Origin: Pseudomonas sp. LB-090624
GTDB lineage: Bacteria; Pseudomonadota; Gammaproteobacteria; Pseudomonadales; Pseudomonadaceae
Length of the DNA stretch: 64,000 bases
Reading direction: 5' to 3'
Assembly: GCF_003205205.1 (NCBI RefSeq)
Contig: NZ_QJRL01000009.1
Location: 1 to 64,000, forward strand
Part shown: positions 33,776 through 44,637 of the stretch, in pieces
Position numbering within the stretch: position 1 is the stretch's first letter
Layout of the letters: each line of letters opens with the position of its first letter
Position numbers and translations under genes: made by a program
Notes under the pieces: generated by a model
The model's input: only the letters and a program-made list of their open reading frames with translations
Told to the model about the DNA's origin: nothing
Databases searched by the model: none

Positions 33776-34555
33776 ATGCCTTTCGAACTCACCGTAGAAC
33801 CCCTAACCCTACTCATCCTGGCGCTGGTCGCTTTCGTCGCCGGTTTCATCGACGCCATCGCCGGTGGCGGCGGCCTGCTCACCACCCCGGCCCTGCTCAC
33901 CGCCGGCATGCCACCGCACCTGGTGCTCGGCACCAACAAGCTCAGTTCCACCTTCGGCTCGGCCACCGCAAGTTTCACTTACTACAAACGCAAACTGTTC
34001 CACCCGGCGCAGTGGCGCCCGGCGTTGTTCGCCACTTTGACCGGGGCGTTGCTCGGTGCGGTCATCGCCCACTACATGCCTGCCGAATGGCTGAACAAGA
34101 TGCTGCCGGTGATCGTCTTCGCCTGTGGCATCTACCTGCTGTTCGGCGGCACGCCCAAGGCGCCCCTGGATGCCGATGCGCCCATCAAGAAAAAGTGGCA
34201 AGTGCCGCAAGGCTTCACCCTGGGCTTCTACGACGGCGTGGCGGGCCCAGGTACCGGGGCCTTCTGGACGGTCAGTACCCTGCTGCTGTACCCCATCGAC
34301 CTGGTCCGCGCCAGCGGCGTGGCGCGCAGCATGAACTTCGTCAGCAACATCGCGGCGCTGACGGTGTTCATCATTTCCGGGCAGGTGGACTATATCGTCG
34401 GCCTGTGCATGGGCCTGTCGGTGATGGTCGGCGCCTTTTTTGGGGCACGCACGGCGATCAGCGGCGGCAGCAAATTCATCCGCCCGGTGTTCATCACCGT
34501 GGTGCTGGCGTTGACGGTGCGCTTAGCGTGGCAGCACTGGTTCGGGCAGGCCTGA
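33776..34555 (+). CDS. TSUP (TauE/SafE) family membrane transporter
   Basis: The 259-aa protein has about eight membrane helices. It opens with a helix ending in the family motif DAIAGGGGLLTTPALL and includes LGTNKLSSTFGS; the second half repeats it as GFYDGVAGPGTGAFW. TSUP proteins export sulfite, sulfoacetate or related organosulfur anions, and some act on other anions; the substrate here is unknown. ATG 33776 (MPFELTVEPLTLL) is preferred to a TTG 36 nt upstream. Confidence 0.85.
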   Translation: MPFELTVEPLTLLILALVAFVAGFIDAIAGGGGLLTTPALLTAGMPPHLVLGTNKLSSTFGSATASFTYYKRKLFHPAQWRPALFATLTGALLGAVIAHYMPAEWLNKMLPVIVFACGIYLLFGGTPKAPLDADAPIKKKWQVPQGFTLGFYDGVAGPGTGAFWTVSTLLLYPIDLVRASGVARSMNFVSNIAALTVFIISGQVDYIVGLCMGLSVMVGAFFGARTAISGGSKFIRPVFITVVLALTVRLAWQHWFGQA

Positions 34556-34556
34556 G

Positions 34557-34592
34557 GGGCTTTGGCAATGGAATGAGCATTGCCAAGGCCCT
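34557..34592. terminator. hairpin between convergent TSUP and nudC genes
   Basis: Stem GGGCTTTGGCAATG/CATTGCCAAGGCCC with a 7-nt loop directly after the TSUP stop. There is no clear T-run, so it could also be an mRNA-stabilising hairpin. Confidence 0.55.
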
Positions 34593-34623
34593 GCGCCTAG
34601 TCGGAGAACATTGCTGACTGCAG

Positions 34624-35454
34624 TTAGGACGGGAAAGCCGGAATAGCACAGCCTAGCCGCCGCGCAACGTACAAGTCGATCAGGTACCGGGCAATGGACC
34701 GCCCGGCCGGCAGCGGCGGCAGGTCGTGGACGTTGAACCACTGGGCGTCCTCGATCTCGTCCGGCTGCATGACTATCTCGCCCCCGGCATACTCGGCATG
34801 GAAACCCAACATCATCGAATGCGGGAACGGCCAGCACTGGCTGCCCACGTACTGGATGTTCTGCACCTCTACCGCCACCTCTTCCCGCACTTCGCGCACC
34901 AGGCAGTCTTCGGCCGATTCACCTGGCTCGGCAAAACCTGCCAGGGTGCTGTACACGCCGGTGACGAAGCGTGGCGAACGCGCCAGCAGGATTTCATCAC
35001 CACGGGTCACCAGCACGATCATGCTGGGTGAAATGCGCGGATAGCTGCGCAGGTCGCAGGGCTGGCAATACATCGCCCGCTCCCATCGAATTTGCGTCAT
35101 CGCCTGGCCGCAGCTGCCGCAGAAACGATGCTCGCGGGCCCAGGTGCCGATCTGCGCGGCATAGCCCAGCACTTTGTAGAGATCGGAGTCGCCTTCCAGC
35201 ATGAACGCACGCAACCCCCGCCAGCTGCAGCCGGGCACGTCGCTGGCACTGCGCAGCTCCAACAGGAACACCGGCTGGCCGTCGAAGTGGCCGATACCGT
35301 GCTCGCACAATACGTCGAGGTCCTGGCGCTTGAGCCAGTCGCGGGGGAACAGCGCGCCATTGGCGTCCAGCAAAAAACCTTCCGGGCTGCGCGCCACGGC
35401 CAGCCCTCCGGAAATCTGCGGGTCGAGTACTGCGGTAGTCCAGCGTGCTGACAT
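34624..35454 (-). CDS. nudC: NAD-capped RNA hydrolase / NADH pyrophosphatase NudC
   Basis: The 276-aa enzyme cleaves NADH and removes the NAD cap from RNA. It has a divergent N-terminal domain, a zinc ribbon with Cys112, Cys115, Cys130 and Cys133 (FCGSCG...YCQPC), and a Nudix box starting at Gly173 ([20 protein letters not shown]). The family signature SQPWPFPxS is present as SQCWPFPHS (residues 205-213), with Cys in place of the first Pro. It is convergent with the TSUP gene. Confidence 0.93.
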   Translation of the reverse strand: MSARWTTAVLDPQISGGLAVARSPEGFLLDANGALFPRDWLKRQDLDVLCEHGIGHFDGQPVFLLELRSASDVPGCSWRGLRAFMLEGDSDLYKVLGYAAQIGTWAREHRFCGSCGQAMTQIRWERAMYCQPCDLRSYPRISPSMIVLVTRGDEILLARSPRFVTGVYSTLAGFAEPGESAEDCLVREVREEVAVEVQNIQYVGSQCWPFPHSMMLGFHAEYAGGEIVMQPDEIEDAQWFNVHDLPPLPAGRSIARYLIDLYVARRLGCAIPAFPS

Positions 35455-35490
35455 GTCGGGGGTTCCTTTACTGCGCGTCCCCCGGCCGGA

Positions 35491-36303
35491 TCAGTCGGCG
35501 AACGTCGGTTTCTGTTTGCTCATGTGCGCCGCCACAGCCACGCGCAGGTCTTCGGACTGCAGCATCGCGGCGTTCCAGGTGGCGATGTAGTCCAGGCCAT
35601 CGTCGATGCGATGGTCACGCATGTAGCTGAGCATTTCCTTGGTGCCGGCCACGGCGATCGGCGATTTTGCGGCAATCTCGCGGGCGATGGCAAAGACTCC
35701 GTCCATCAGCGCGGCCTGATCATCATAGACCCGGTTGACCAGGCCGATGCGCAGGGCCTCATCGGCCGCAACGTTGCGCCCGGTGAACGCCAGCTCACGC
35801 ATCATGCCGTCGCCGATGATACGTGGCAAACGTTGCAGTGTGCCGACATCGGCGGCCATGCCCATGTCGATTTCCTTGATCGAGAACTGCACATCACCGC
35901 TGCAGTAGCGCATGTCGCACGCCGAGATGAGGTCGATGGCGCCGCCGATGCAGTAGCCCTGCACGGCCGCCAGTACGGGTTTGCGGCATTTGTCCACGGC
36001 AGTGAATGAGGCCTGCAGGCGCTGGATGGTGCTGCGCAGGAAGCGCGCATTGCGCCCCACGTCCTTGCCCATTTGCCCGGCCAGCGAAGCCAGCATCATC
36101 AGATCGATACCGGCGGAGAAGTGCTTGCCAGCGCCGCTGATCACCACCACCCGAACAGCATCGGTTTCGTCGATCCAGCGAAAGATAGCAACGATCTCTT
36201 CCCAGAAAGCCGCGTTCATCGCGTTGACCTTCTCCGGGCGGTTGATCTGAACGTGGGCGATATTGTCGGTCAGTTCGACCTTGAATGCGCTGTACTCGGT
36301 CAC
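35491..36303 (-). CDS. delta(3,5)-delta(2,4)-dienoyl-CoA isomerase (crotonase family)
   Basis: The 270-aa crotonase-fold protein closely resembles mammalian ECH1. The stretches CIGGAIDLISACDMRYC, IKEIDMGMAADVGTLQRLP and AFTGRNVAADEAL match it, including the three acidic catalytic positions (Asp of GGAID, Glu of KEID, Asp of AADVG). It would shift 3,5- to 2,4-dienoyl-CoA during breakdown of odd-position unsaturated fatty acids. GTG 36303 has AGGAG 9 nt upstream and is preferred to ATG 36333, which has none. It stands alone, diverging from nhaB. Confidence 0.85.
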   Translation of the reverse strand: MTEYSAFKVELTDNIAHVQINRPEKVNAMNAAFWEEIVAIFRWIDETDAVRVVVISGAGKHFSAGIDLMMLASLAGQMGKDVGRNARFLRSTIQRLQASFTAVDKCRKPVLAAVQGYCIGGAIDLISACDMRYCSGDVQFSIKEIDMGMAADVGTLQRLPRIIGDGMMRELAFTGRNVAADEALRIGLVNRVYDDQAALMDGVFAIAREIAAKSPIAVAGTKEMLSYMRDHRIDDGLDYIATWNAAMLQSEDLRVAVAAHMSKQKPTFAD

Positions 36304-36453
36304 GGGCGGCACTCCTGTGGGTGAAGAATTCATGACGCGGATGGTAACCCAGCCCAATGGCCGCACTTGTGCCAAAAACGGGACTGCACGCCTTGCCTAA
36401 GGCGCGCCGATCCGGCACCGTGCGCCATCGCCGAATTATAAGGATACATATTC

Positions 36454-37956
36454 ATGTCACGCTCAATGACCGGCACCCTCGCCCACGGTTTTCTGGGCCA
36501 GTCGCCGCTTTGGTACAAGGCGGTCATCTGCCTGTTCCTGCTGCTGAACCCACTGCTGCTGGTAACCGTAGGCCCGGTTGCAGCCGGCTGGGCGTTGGTG
36601 CTCGAGTTCATCTTCACCCTGGGCATGGCGCTGAAGTGCTACCCGCTGATGCCCGGTGGCCTGTTGCTGGTTGAAGCGCTGCTGTTGCAGATGACCACGC
36701 CGCAGGCGCTGTACGAGGAGTTGCTGCACAACTTCCCGGTAATCCTGCTACTGATGTTCATGGTCGCCGGTATCCATTTCATGAAGGAGCTGCTGCTGTT
36801 CCTGTTCTCGCGCATTCTGCTGGGTGTGCGTTCGAAAGCCATGCTCTCGCTACTGTTCTGCGTACTGTCGGCGTTCCTTTCGGCGTTTCTCGATGCGCTG
36901 ACCGTGACAGCCGTGATCATCAGCGCCGCGGTCGGCTTTTATGCGGTCTACCATCGCGTAGCATCCGGTGCCAACCCGCGTGAAGACAGCGCACTGGACA
37001 GCGACCAGCAAGTGGCGCAGTTGCACCGTGATGACCTGAACCAGTTTCGCGCGTTCCTGCGCAGCTTGCTGATGCACGGCGCAGTGGGTACTGCCCTGGG
37101 TGGCGTTTGCACGCTGGTGGGCGAGCCGCAGAACCTGCTGATCGGCCACGAGATGGGCTGGCACTTCGCTGACTTTTTCCTCAAGGTGGCGCCCGTGTCC
37201 ATACCGGTGCTGGGTGCCGGCCTGCTGACCTGCGTGTTGCTGGAAAAGCTGCGCCTGTTCGGCTACGGCACGCTGATGCCTGAGACAGTGCGCCAAGTAC
37301 TGGCTGCCTATGCCGCCGAGGATGATGCCGCACGCACCCAGGCCCAGCGTCTGGCGCTGTGGGTCCAGGGGGTGGCTGCGTTGATCCTGATCGTGTGCCT
37401 GGGGCTGCATGTGGCCGAGGTTGGCCTGATCGGCCTGATGGTGATCGTGCTGATCACGGCGTTTACCGGTATCACCGATGAGCACCGGCTGGGCCGGGCC
37501 TTCCAGGACGCCATGCCGTTCACCTCGTTGCTGGTGGTGTTCTTCGCCGTGGTCGCGGTGATCCACCAGCAGCAACTGTTCAGCCCGTTGATCAGCTGGG
37601 TACTGACGCTACCGGCCGAACAGCAACCGGGCATGCTGTACCTGGCCAACGGCTTGCTCTCGGCGATCAGCGACAATGTGTTCGTTGCCACCATCTACAT
37701 CACCGAAGTGAAGCAAGCGTTTATCAACGGCGGCATGAGCCGCGAGCACTTCGAGACGCTGGCAGTGGCAATCAACACCGGCACCAACTTGCCCAGCGTG
37801 GCGACGCCGAATGGGCAGGCGGCATTCCTGTTCCTGCTGACCTCGGCAATCGCGCCGCTGATCCGGCTGTCGTATGGGCGGATGGTGTGGATGGCGCTGC
37901 CCTACACCGTGGTGATGGGCGGGTTGGGGTGGTGGGCGGTGACGTACTGGCTGTGA
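36454..37956 (+). CDS. nhaB: Na+/H+ antiporter NhaB
   Basis: The 500-aa electrogenic antiporter (3 H+ in per 2 Na+ out) has about 12 membrane helices. It starts [20 protein letters not shown], as in Nha[21 protein letters not shown] carries the conserved membrane Asp, and [15 protein letters not shown] and [18 protein letters not shown] are other family blocks. AAGGA lies 8 nt before the ATG, and a TATAAG -10-like box overlaps this site. It is followed by the second palindromic element. Confidence 0.95.
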   Translation: MSRSMTGTLAHGFLGQSPLWYKAVICLFLLLNPLLLVTVGPVAAGWALVLEFIFTLGMALKCYPLMPGGLLLVEALLLQMTTPQALYEELLHNFPVILLLMFMVAGIHFMKELLLFLFSRILLGVRSKAMLSLLFCVLSAFLSAFLDALTVTAVIISAAVGFYAVYHRVASGANPREDSALDSDQQVAQLHRDDLNQFRAFLRSLLMHGAVGTALGGVCTLVGEPQNLLIGHEMGWHFADFFLKVAPVSIPVLGAGLLTCVLLEKLRLFGYGTLMPETVRQVLAAYAAEDDAARTQAQRLALWVQGVAALILIVCLGLHVAEVGLIGLMVIVLITAFTGITDEHRLGRAFQDAMPFTSLLVVFFAVVAVIHQQQLFSPLISWVLTLPAEQQPGMLYLANGLLSAISDNVFVATIYITEVKQAFINGGMSREHFETLAVAINTGTNLPSVATPNGQAAFLFLLTSAIAPLIRLSYGRMVWMALPYTVVMGGLGWWAVTYWL

Positions 37957-38020
37957 GGTGCTCCGTTTGGCGCGAGGGTGCATCAGTTTGGGGGTGCATG
38001 GCTTCAGGGGGATGTCGTTT

Positions 38021-38250
38021 GTGAGATCGAGCGCCGCCCGCGCGGCGCATCGCGAGCTGCGCTCGCTCCTACGTTCGTTTCGGGCCAGTTATTCCTGGGG
38101 CAGAGGCGCGCGCCCGCCTTGGTGCCCGCCTCGATATTGTGTAGAACGAACAAGGCGGTCGCGCGCGCTGGCGCAGGCAATACTGGCCCGAAACAAACGT
38201 AGGAGCGAGCGCAGCTCGCGATGCGCCGCGCGGGCGGCGCTCGATCTCAC
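38021..38250. repeat. ~230-bp nested palindromic repeat element, copy 2
   Basis: The outer arms (38026-38090 and 38182-38245) start ATCGAGCGCCGCCCGCGC and reach CGGGCCAG, nearly identical to those of the copy at 1292-1512. The inner arms, GCGCGCGCCCGCCTT and AAGGCGGTCGCGCGC, keep the nested plan but with different sequence. Here the flanks GTGAG and CTCAC extend the inverted repeat by 5 bp. It fills most of the 428-bp nhaB-lipocalin gap; 37957-38020 and 38251-38384 show no gene. Confidence 0.85.
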
Positions 38251-38384
38251 GGTCGAAATGACGCTTGAGCCATGCCCCCCGCAGCCATACTGCAATGTAA
38301 AGACATGCCCCACTCCCATACAACTTTTGCCCCGCTAACGCATCAAACCCCAGGTAAGCCCCATCCGCTCCAAGGAGGTCTCTC

Positions 38385-38930
38385 ATGGCGCTGCGCACCA
38401 CACTGCTGCTTTCCTGCATGACCCTGGCCCTGCTCGGCTGCGCCGGCAACGATCACCCGGCACCGCCGCGCACCCAGCAGGTCGACTTGCAACGCTACCA
38501 GGGCACTTGGTATGAACTGGCACGACTGCCGATGTTCTTCCAACGTAACTGTGTGAAGTCCGAGGCACGCTACGGCTTGCGCGAGGACGGCCGTATCGAT
38601 GTAACCAATCGCTGCCAGGAAAAGGACGGCCAGTGGAATGAAGCCAAAGGCATCGCCGAGGCCCAGCAGCCGGGCAGCACCGACAAGCTGTGGGTGCGCT
38701 TCGACAACTGGTTCAGCCGCCTGGCACCGGGCCTGACCAAGGGCGAGTACTGGGTGCTGTACCACGACAAGGACTACCGTGTGGCGCTGGTCGGCCACCC
38801 CAACCGCGAATACCTGTGGCTGCTCTCGCGCACGCCTGCAATCACGGACCAGCAGCGCGAACAACTGCTGACCATCGCCCGCGAGCAAGGTTATGACACC
38901 AGCAAGCTCATCTGGCGACAGGCTGACTAG
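38385..38930 (+). CDS. blc: outer-membrane lipoprotein, lipocalin Blc
   Basis: The 181-aa lipocalin has a lipoprotein signal peptide ending in the lipobox LLGC (Cys19 lipidated), so it is exported. The mature part has the lipocalin motif RYQGTWYELARLP with the GxW triad, VTNRCQEKDGQW, and YHDKDYRVALVGHPNREYLW. Bacterial Blc binds lysophospholipids and long fatty acids and is linked to envelope stress. CAAGGAGG lies 7 nt before ATG 38385. Confidence 0.93.
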   Translation: MALRTTLLLSCMTLALLGCAGNDHPAPPRTQQVDLQRYQGTWYELARLPMFFQRNCVKSEARYGLREDGRIDVTNRCQEKDGQWNEAKGIAEAQQPGSTDKLWVRFDNWFSRLAPGLTKGEYWVLYHDKDYRVALVGHPNREYLWLLSRTPAITDQQREQLLTIAREQGYDTSKLIWRQAD

Positions 38931-39018
38931 CAGGCCGTCGACGGCGGGCGGCAATCCGGCTAAGGTGTGCCGTCCCCTATCATCTCGGTCGCTTCTGGCC
39001 TGAAACAGGAGCCTGAGT

Positions 39019-39978
39019 ATGGACCTGCTGTTCCTCGGCACCTCCGCCGGGGTGCCCACCAAGGCACGCAATGTCAGCGCCACGGCCGTGATCGAAGCGA
39101 GTGGCAGCCACTGGTATCTGGTCGATTGTGGCGAAGGCACCCAGCACCGGCTGCTACACACCCCGCTTTCGATCCGCGACCTGCGCGCGATCTTCATCAC
39201 CCACGTGCATGGTGACCATTGCTTCGGCCTGCCCGGCTTGCTGGCCAGCGCGGGCATGAGCGGGCGCACGCAGCCGCTGGAGGTGATCCTGCCCGCCGCA
39301 CTCCACGACTGGGTACGGCAGGGCCTGCTTGCCAGCGACACCTTCCTGCCGTTCGAGCTGCGCCTGTTGCCCGTGGAAGCGGTGAGCGAATGGCGCAGCG
39401 AGACCCTGCAGGTGACCACCGTGCAACTGTCGCACCGGGTGCCCAGCGTGGGTTTCGTATTCACCGAAATCAACCCTGAGCCACGCCTGGACATCCAGCG
39501 TCTGGAAGCCGAGGGCATACCCCGTGGCCCGCTGTGGGGCGGGCTGGCCAAGGGGTTGACCGTCAATTACAACGGGCAGTTGCTGAACGGCAACGACTAC
39601 CTGCGGCCTTCGCGCCCGCCACGGCGGGTAATCGTGTGCGGGGACAACGACCAACCAGAACTGCTGGCAGCCGTCGCCAGGGGGGCGGATGTACTGGTGC
39701 ACGAAGCCACCTTCACCCAGGCAGTGGTCGAACGCACCGGGGGCACGTTCGGCCACAGCACGGCCGCTGAGGTGGCACGCTTTGCCGAGGCCACTGGCGT
39801 GCGCAACCTGGTACTGACGCATTTCAGCGCCCGCTACCAGAACGACCCACGCCGTAGCCCGCACATCGACAACGTGCGCGACGAGGCCCTCGCCCATTAC
39901 AGCGGGCAGTTGACCCTGGCGCAGGACCTGCAGCGCTATCACCTTGGCCGTAACGGCCATCTTGAGGCCAGTGCTTAG
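39019..39978 (+). CDS. rnz: ribonuclease Z (metallo-beta-lactamase fold)
   Basis: The 319-aa Zn-dependent endonuclease matures tRNA 3' ends. The motif [13 protein letters not shown] carries the metal-binding HxHx[16 protein letters not shown] and [18 protein letters not shown] (His ligand) are further RNase Z blocks, ending [13 protein letters not shown]. It starts [20 protein letters not shown], the standard RNase Z N-terminus. Its TAG stop overlaps the TAA stop of the convergent amidase gene. Confidence 0.92.
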   Translation: MDLLFLGTSAGVPTKARNVSATAVIEASGSHWYLVDCGEGTQHRLLHTPLSIRDLRAIFITHVHGDHCFGLPGLLASAGMSGRTQPLEVILPAALHDWVRQGLLASDTFLPFELRLLPVEAVSEWRSETLQVTTVQLSHRVPSVGFVFTEINPEPRLDIQRLEAEGIPRGPLWGGLAKGLTVNYNGQLLNGNDYLRPSRPPRRVIVCGDNDQPELLAAVARGADVLVHEATFTQAVVERTGGTFGHSTAAEVARFAEATGVRNLVLTHFSARYQNDPRRSPHIDNVRDEALAHYSGQLTLAQDLQRYHLGRNGHLEASA

Positions 39979-41258
39979 GCCGCCAATCGCCCGCTGGCAA
40001 TTGCCTCCGACGCCGCCAACATCGCCCGTAGCAACACTGCGCAGCCAGCCGCCAGGTCATCAGGTGTGGCGTTCTCGATCTCGTTGTGGCTGATGCCGTT
40101 CTCGCACGGGACGAAAATCATCCCCGCCGGCCCAAGCTCGGCCAGGAAGATGGCGTCATGCCCGGCCCCACTGACAATGTCCATGTGCGGCAAACCCAGC
40201 GCCTTGGCCGATTCACGCACCGCATCGACACAACCCTTGTCGAAGTACAACGCCGGGAAGTCGGCCGTGGGCACCAGTTCGTGGCTGAGGCCATGCTTGG
40301 CACAGGTCGCTTCGATCACCGTGCGCACGTCGGCGATCATCGCATTCAACTGTTCGCCTTCAAGGTGACGGAAGTCCAGGGTCATGCGCACCTCACCCGG
40401 GATCACATTGCGCGACCCGGGGTAGGCCTGCAGGCAACCCACCGTGCCGCAGGCGTGTGGCTGGTGGCCGAGGGCGGTGCGGTTGACCGCCTCCACCACG
40501 GCGGCGGCGCCCACCAGCGCGTCCTTGCGCAGGTGCATGGGCGTTGGGCCGGCATGCGCTTCGACGCCGCGCAAGGTCAGGTCGAACCACTTCTGGCCCA
40601 GGGCGCCAAGGACCACACCGATGGTCTTGGCCTGGTCCTCAAGAATCGGCCCTTGCTCGATATGCGCTTCGAAATACGCCCCCACCGGGTGGCCTAGCAC
40701 AGCGCGCGAGCCAGCGTAGCCGATGGCGTTCAGCGCTTCGCCAACACTGACGCCCTGGGCATCGCGCTTGGCCAGGGTGTCTTCGAGGGTGAACTTGCCA
40801 GCGAACACCCCCGAGCCCATCATGCACGGGGCAAAGCGCGAGCCTTCTTCGTTGGTCCACACCACCACTTCCAGCGGTGCTTCGGTTTCCACGCCCAGGT
40901 CATTGAGGGTGCGGATCACCTCCAGCCCGGCCATCACCCCAAAGCAGCCATCGAACTTGCCCCCGGTGGGCTGGGTGTCGATATGGCTCCCGGTCATGAC
41001 CGGTGGCAACTTGGGGTTGCGCCCGGGGCGGCGGGCGAAGATGTTGCCGACGGCGTCAATGCTGACCGTGCAGCCGGCAGCCTCGCACCATTGCACGAAC
41101 AAGTCGCGGGCCTGCCGGTCGAGATCGGTCAGCGCCAGGCGGCAGACACCGCCCTTGGCGGTGGCTCCGAGGCGGGCCAGGTCCATCAGCGATTGCCACA
41201 AGCGGTTGCTGTCGACGTGCCGGGTAGGGGTCTTCAGGATCTCTTTGACTGGGGTCAC
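39975..41258 (-). CDS. hyuC: N-carbamoyl-beta-alanine amidohydrolase (beta-ureidopropionase)
   Basis: The 427-aa M20-family dinuclear metal amidase hydrolyses N-carbamoyl-beta-alanine to beta-alanine, CO2 and ammonia, the third step of reductive pyrimidine breakdown. Metal ligands are in [39 protein letters not shown] and [12 protein letters not shown] 41258 has AGGAG 7 nt upstream; the frame runs on upstream into the NCS1 gene in another frame, which is spurious. NCS1 ends 11 bp before it, so they are co-transcribed. An allantoate amidase is an alternative, but the cluster argues for pyrimidines. Confidence 0.92.
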   Translation of the reverse strand: MTPVKEILKTPTRHVDSNRLWQSLMDLARLGATAKGGVCRLALTDLDRQARDLFVQWCEAAGCTVSIDAVGNIFARRPGRNPKLPPVMTGSHIDTQPTGGKFDGCFGVMAGLEVIRTLNDLGVETEAPLEVVVWTNEEGSRFAPCMMGSGVFAGKFTLEDTLAKRDAQGVSVGEALNAIGYAGSRAVLGHPVGAYFEAHIEQGPILEDQAKTIGVVLGALGQKWFDLTLRGVEAHAGPTPMHLRKDALVGAAAVVEAVNRTALGHQPHACGTVGCLQAYPGSRNVIPGEVRMTLDFRHLEGEQLNAMIADVRTVIEATCAKHGLSHELVPTADFPALYFDKGCVDAVRESAKALGLPHMDIVSGAGHDAIFLAELGPAGMIFVPCENGISHNEIENATPDDLAAGCAVLLRAMLAASEAIASGRLAA

Positions 41259-41269
41259 GGGTTTCTCCT

Positions 41270-42775
41270 TCAGGCTTTTTTGGTGGTCGGTGCAGGCTTC
41301 CTTGCGGGTGAACCCGCTCCCACAGCCAAACCGGCGAAGACGTAGTACAGCGCGCCGCCCAGCAGCGAGCCGGTAAACCAGCCATAGTCGTAGAACCAGC
41401 TGAAACTGCTGTTGCCAATCGCCATCACCGTCAGGCCCACCGGCAATGCGAAGGCGGCAAAACCGGGCCAGTTCCACGCTGGATACACGTCGTCGCGATA
41501 CAGCCCGGCCAGGTCCAGCTGCTGACGGCGGACCAGGAAGTAGTCCACCACCATGATCCCGGCTATCGGCCCGAGCAGGCTGGAGTAGCCCAGCAACCAA
41601 TTGGAATACACGCTCTCCAGGCTCAGGTCAGAGACGATCCAGCCCAGCTTCTTCAGCAGCTCATGCCCCATGAGCGCCAGGCCGATAAAGCCGGTCAGCC
41701 ATACCGCACGGCTGCGCCCGATCAGGCGTGGGGCGATGTTCTGAAAGTCATTGGTCGGCGACACGATATTCGCCGCAGTGTTGGTCGACAGCGTGGCGAT
41801 CACGATCAACGCCATGGCCAACGCTACCCAGAACGGGCTGTGGATCTTGCCGATCAGGCTCACCGGGTCGGACACCGTCTCGCCCACCAGCGACGCCGAG
41901 GCCGCAGTCAGCACCACGCCCAGCGAGGCGAACAGGAACATGGTCAGCGGCAGGCCGAAGATCTGCCCGAGAATCTGGTCCTTCTGGCTGCGGGCGTAAC
42001 GGCTGAAGTCGGGAATGTTCAGCGACAACGTGGCCCAGAAGCCGACCATGGCCGTGAGCCCGGCACAGAAGTAGCTGACCACACTGGCGCCTTCCGGGCG
42101 TTTAGGTGGCTGGGCCAGTAGCTCGGTCATCGACATGTGCGGCAAGGCCCAGAACAGCAGACCGACGCCCACTGCCACCAGCAGCGGTGCCGACAGCGTT
42201 TCCAGCCACTTGATCGACTCGGCGCCGCGCAGCACCACCCACAGGTTCAGGCACCAGAAGATCATGAAGCCAATCACCTCCCCTGTCCCGCCCAGCGCCT
42301 TCCAACCGTCAAACACCGAACCAAGGAACAGGTGAATGGCCAGCCCGCCGAACATGGTCTGGATACCGAACCAACCACAGGCCACCACTGCGCGGATCAG
42401 GCACGGTACGTTGGAGCCGAGAATGCCGAACGACGAACGCAGCAGCACCGGGAACGGGATGCCGTACTGCGTGCCGGGGAAGGCGTTGAGGGTAAGCGGG
42501 ATAAGTACGATGACGTTGGCCAGCAGGATCGCCAGCAGCGCTTCGCCAACGCTGAGGCCGAAGTAGGCGGTGAGCACGCCGCCGAGGGTGTAGGTGGGTA
42601 CGCAGATGGACATGCCCACCCACAGGGCGGTGATGTGCCATTTGTTCCAGGTGCGCTGGTGTACTTTGGTCGGTGCTATATCGTGGTTGTAGCGCGGGCT
42701 GTCGAGAACATCGCTGCCCTCGGACAGCTCGTACAGGCCATCTTGCTCGACCACTTCCGATCTGCTCTGTTGCAT
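41270..42775 (-). CDS. NCS1 family nucleobase:cation symporter (pyrimidine/hydantoin/allantoin type)
   Basis: The 501-aa transporter has about 12 helices and NCS1 motifs: NKWHITALWVGMSICVPTYT at helix 1, GTQYGIPFPVLLRSSFGILG, and WATLSLNIPDFSRYARSQ. It likely imports uracil, thymine or their dihydro derivatives for the adjacent catabolic enzymes. The last residues (VGAGSPARKPAPTTKKA) are encoded by REP-like DNA at 41295-41325, so the C-terminal tail is recent. It diverges from the dihydropyrimidinase gene across a 341-bp control region. Confidence 0.92.
   Translation of the reverse strand: MQQSRSEVVEQDGLYELSEGSDVLDSPRYNHDIAPTKVHQRTWNKWHITALWVGMSICVPTYTLGGVLTAYFGLSVGEALLAILLANVIVLIPLTLNAFPGTQYGIPFPVLLRSSFGILGSNVPCLIRAVVACGWFGIQTMFGGLAIHLFLGSVFDGWKALGGTGEVIGFMIFWCLNLWVVLRGAESIKWLETLSAPLLVAVGVGLLFWALPHMSMTELLAQPPKRPEGASVVSYFCAGLTAMVGFWATLSLNIPDFSRYARSQKDQILGQIFGLPLTMFLFASLGVVLTAASASLVGETVSDPVSLIGKIHSPFWVALAMALIVIATLSTNTAANIVSPTNDFQNIAPRLIGRSRAVWLTGFIGLALMGHELLKKLGWIVSDLSLESVYSNWLLGYSSLLGPIAGIMVVDYFLVRRQQLDLAGLYRDDVYPAWNWPGFAAFALPVGLTVMAIGNSSFSWFYDYGWFTGSLLGGALYYVFAGLAVGAGSPARKPAPTTKKA
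41295..41325. repeat. REP sequence inside the NCS1 coding tail
   Basis: CTTGCGGGTGAACCCGCTCCCACAG-type sequence, the standard P. putida REP half, lies in frame at the 3' end of the NCS1 gene and encodes GAGSPARKP. Confidence 0.7.
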
Positions 42776-44556
<1,781 letters not shown>

Positions 44557-44562
44557 AACCAC

Positions 44563-44583
44563 TGGGGCTGCTGTGCAGCCCCA
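44563..44583 (+). terminator. hairpin between hydA and preT
   Basis: TGGGGCTG/CAGCCCCA with a 5-nt loop, 6 bp after the stop. It has no T-run, so it may lower rather than end read-through into preT. Confidence 0.5.
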
Positions 44584-44637
44584 GAATCCACCGCACTACC
44601 TGTCGCCTGCACCTAAAAAAATAGAGAGGCTACAACC

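Noticed and set aside
41259..41600. N-terminal extension of the carbamoyl-beta-alanine amidase
   Set aside because: It overlaps the NCS1 gene in another frame; GTG 41258 has a good ribosome site and the standard length.
44615..44622. A-rich run before preT as a Crc/Hfq target (AAnAANAA)
   Set aside because: Only seven A residues, so the motif is incomplete; carbon-repression control is plausible for catabolic genes but not shown.
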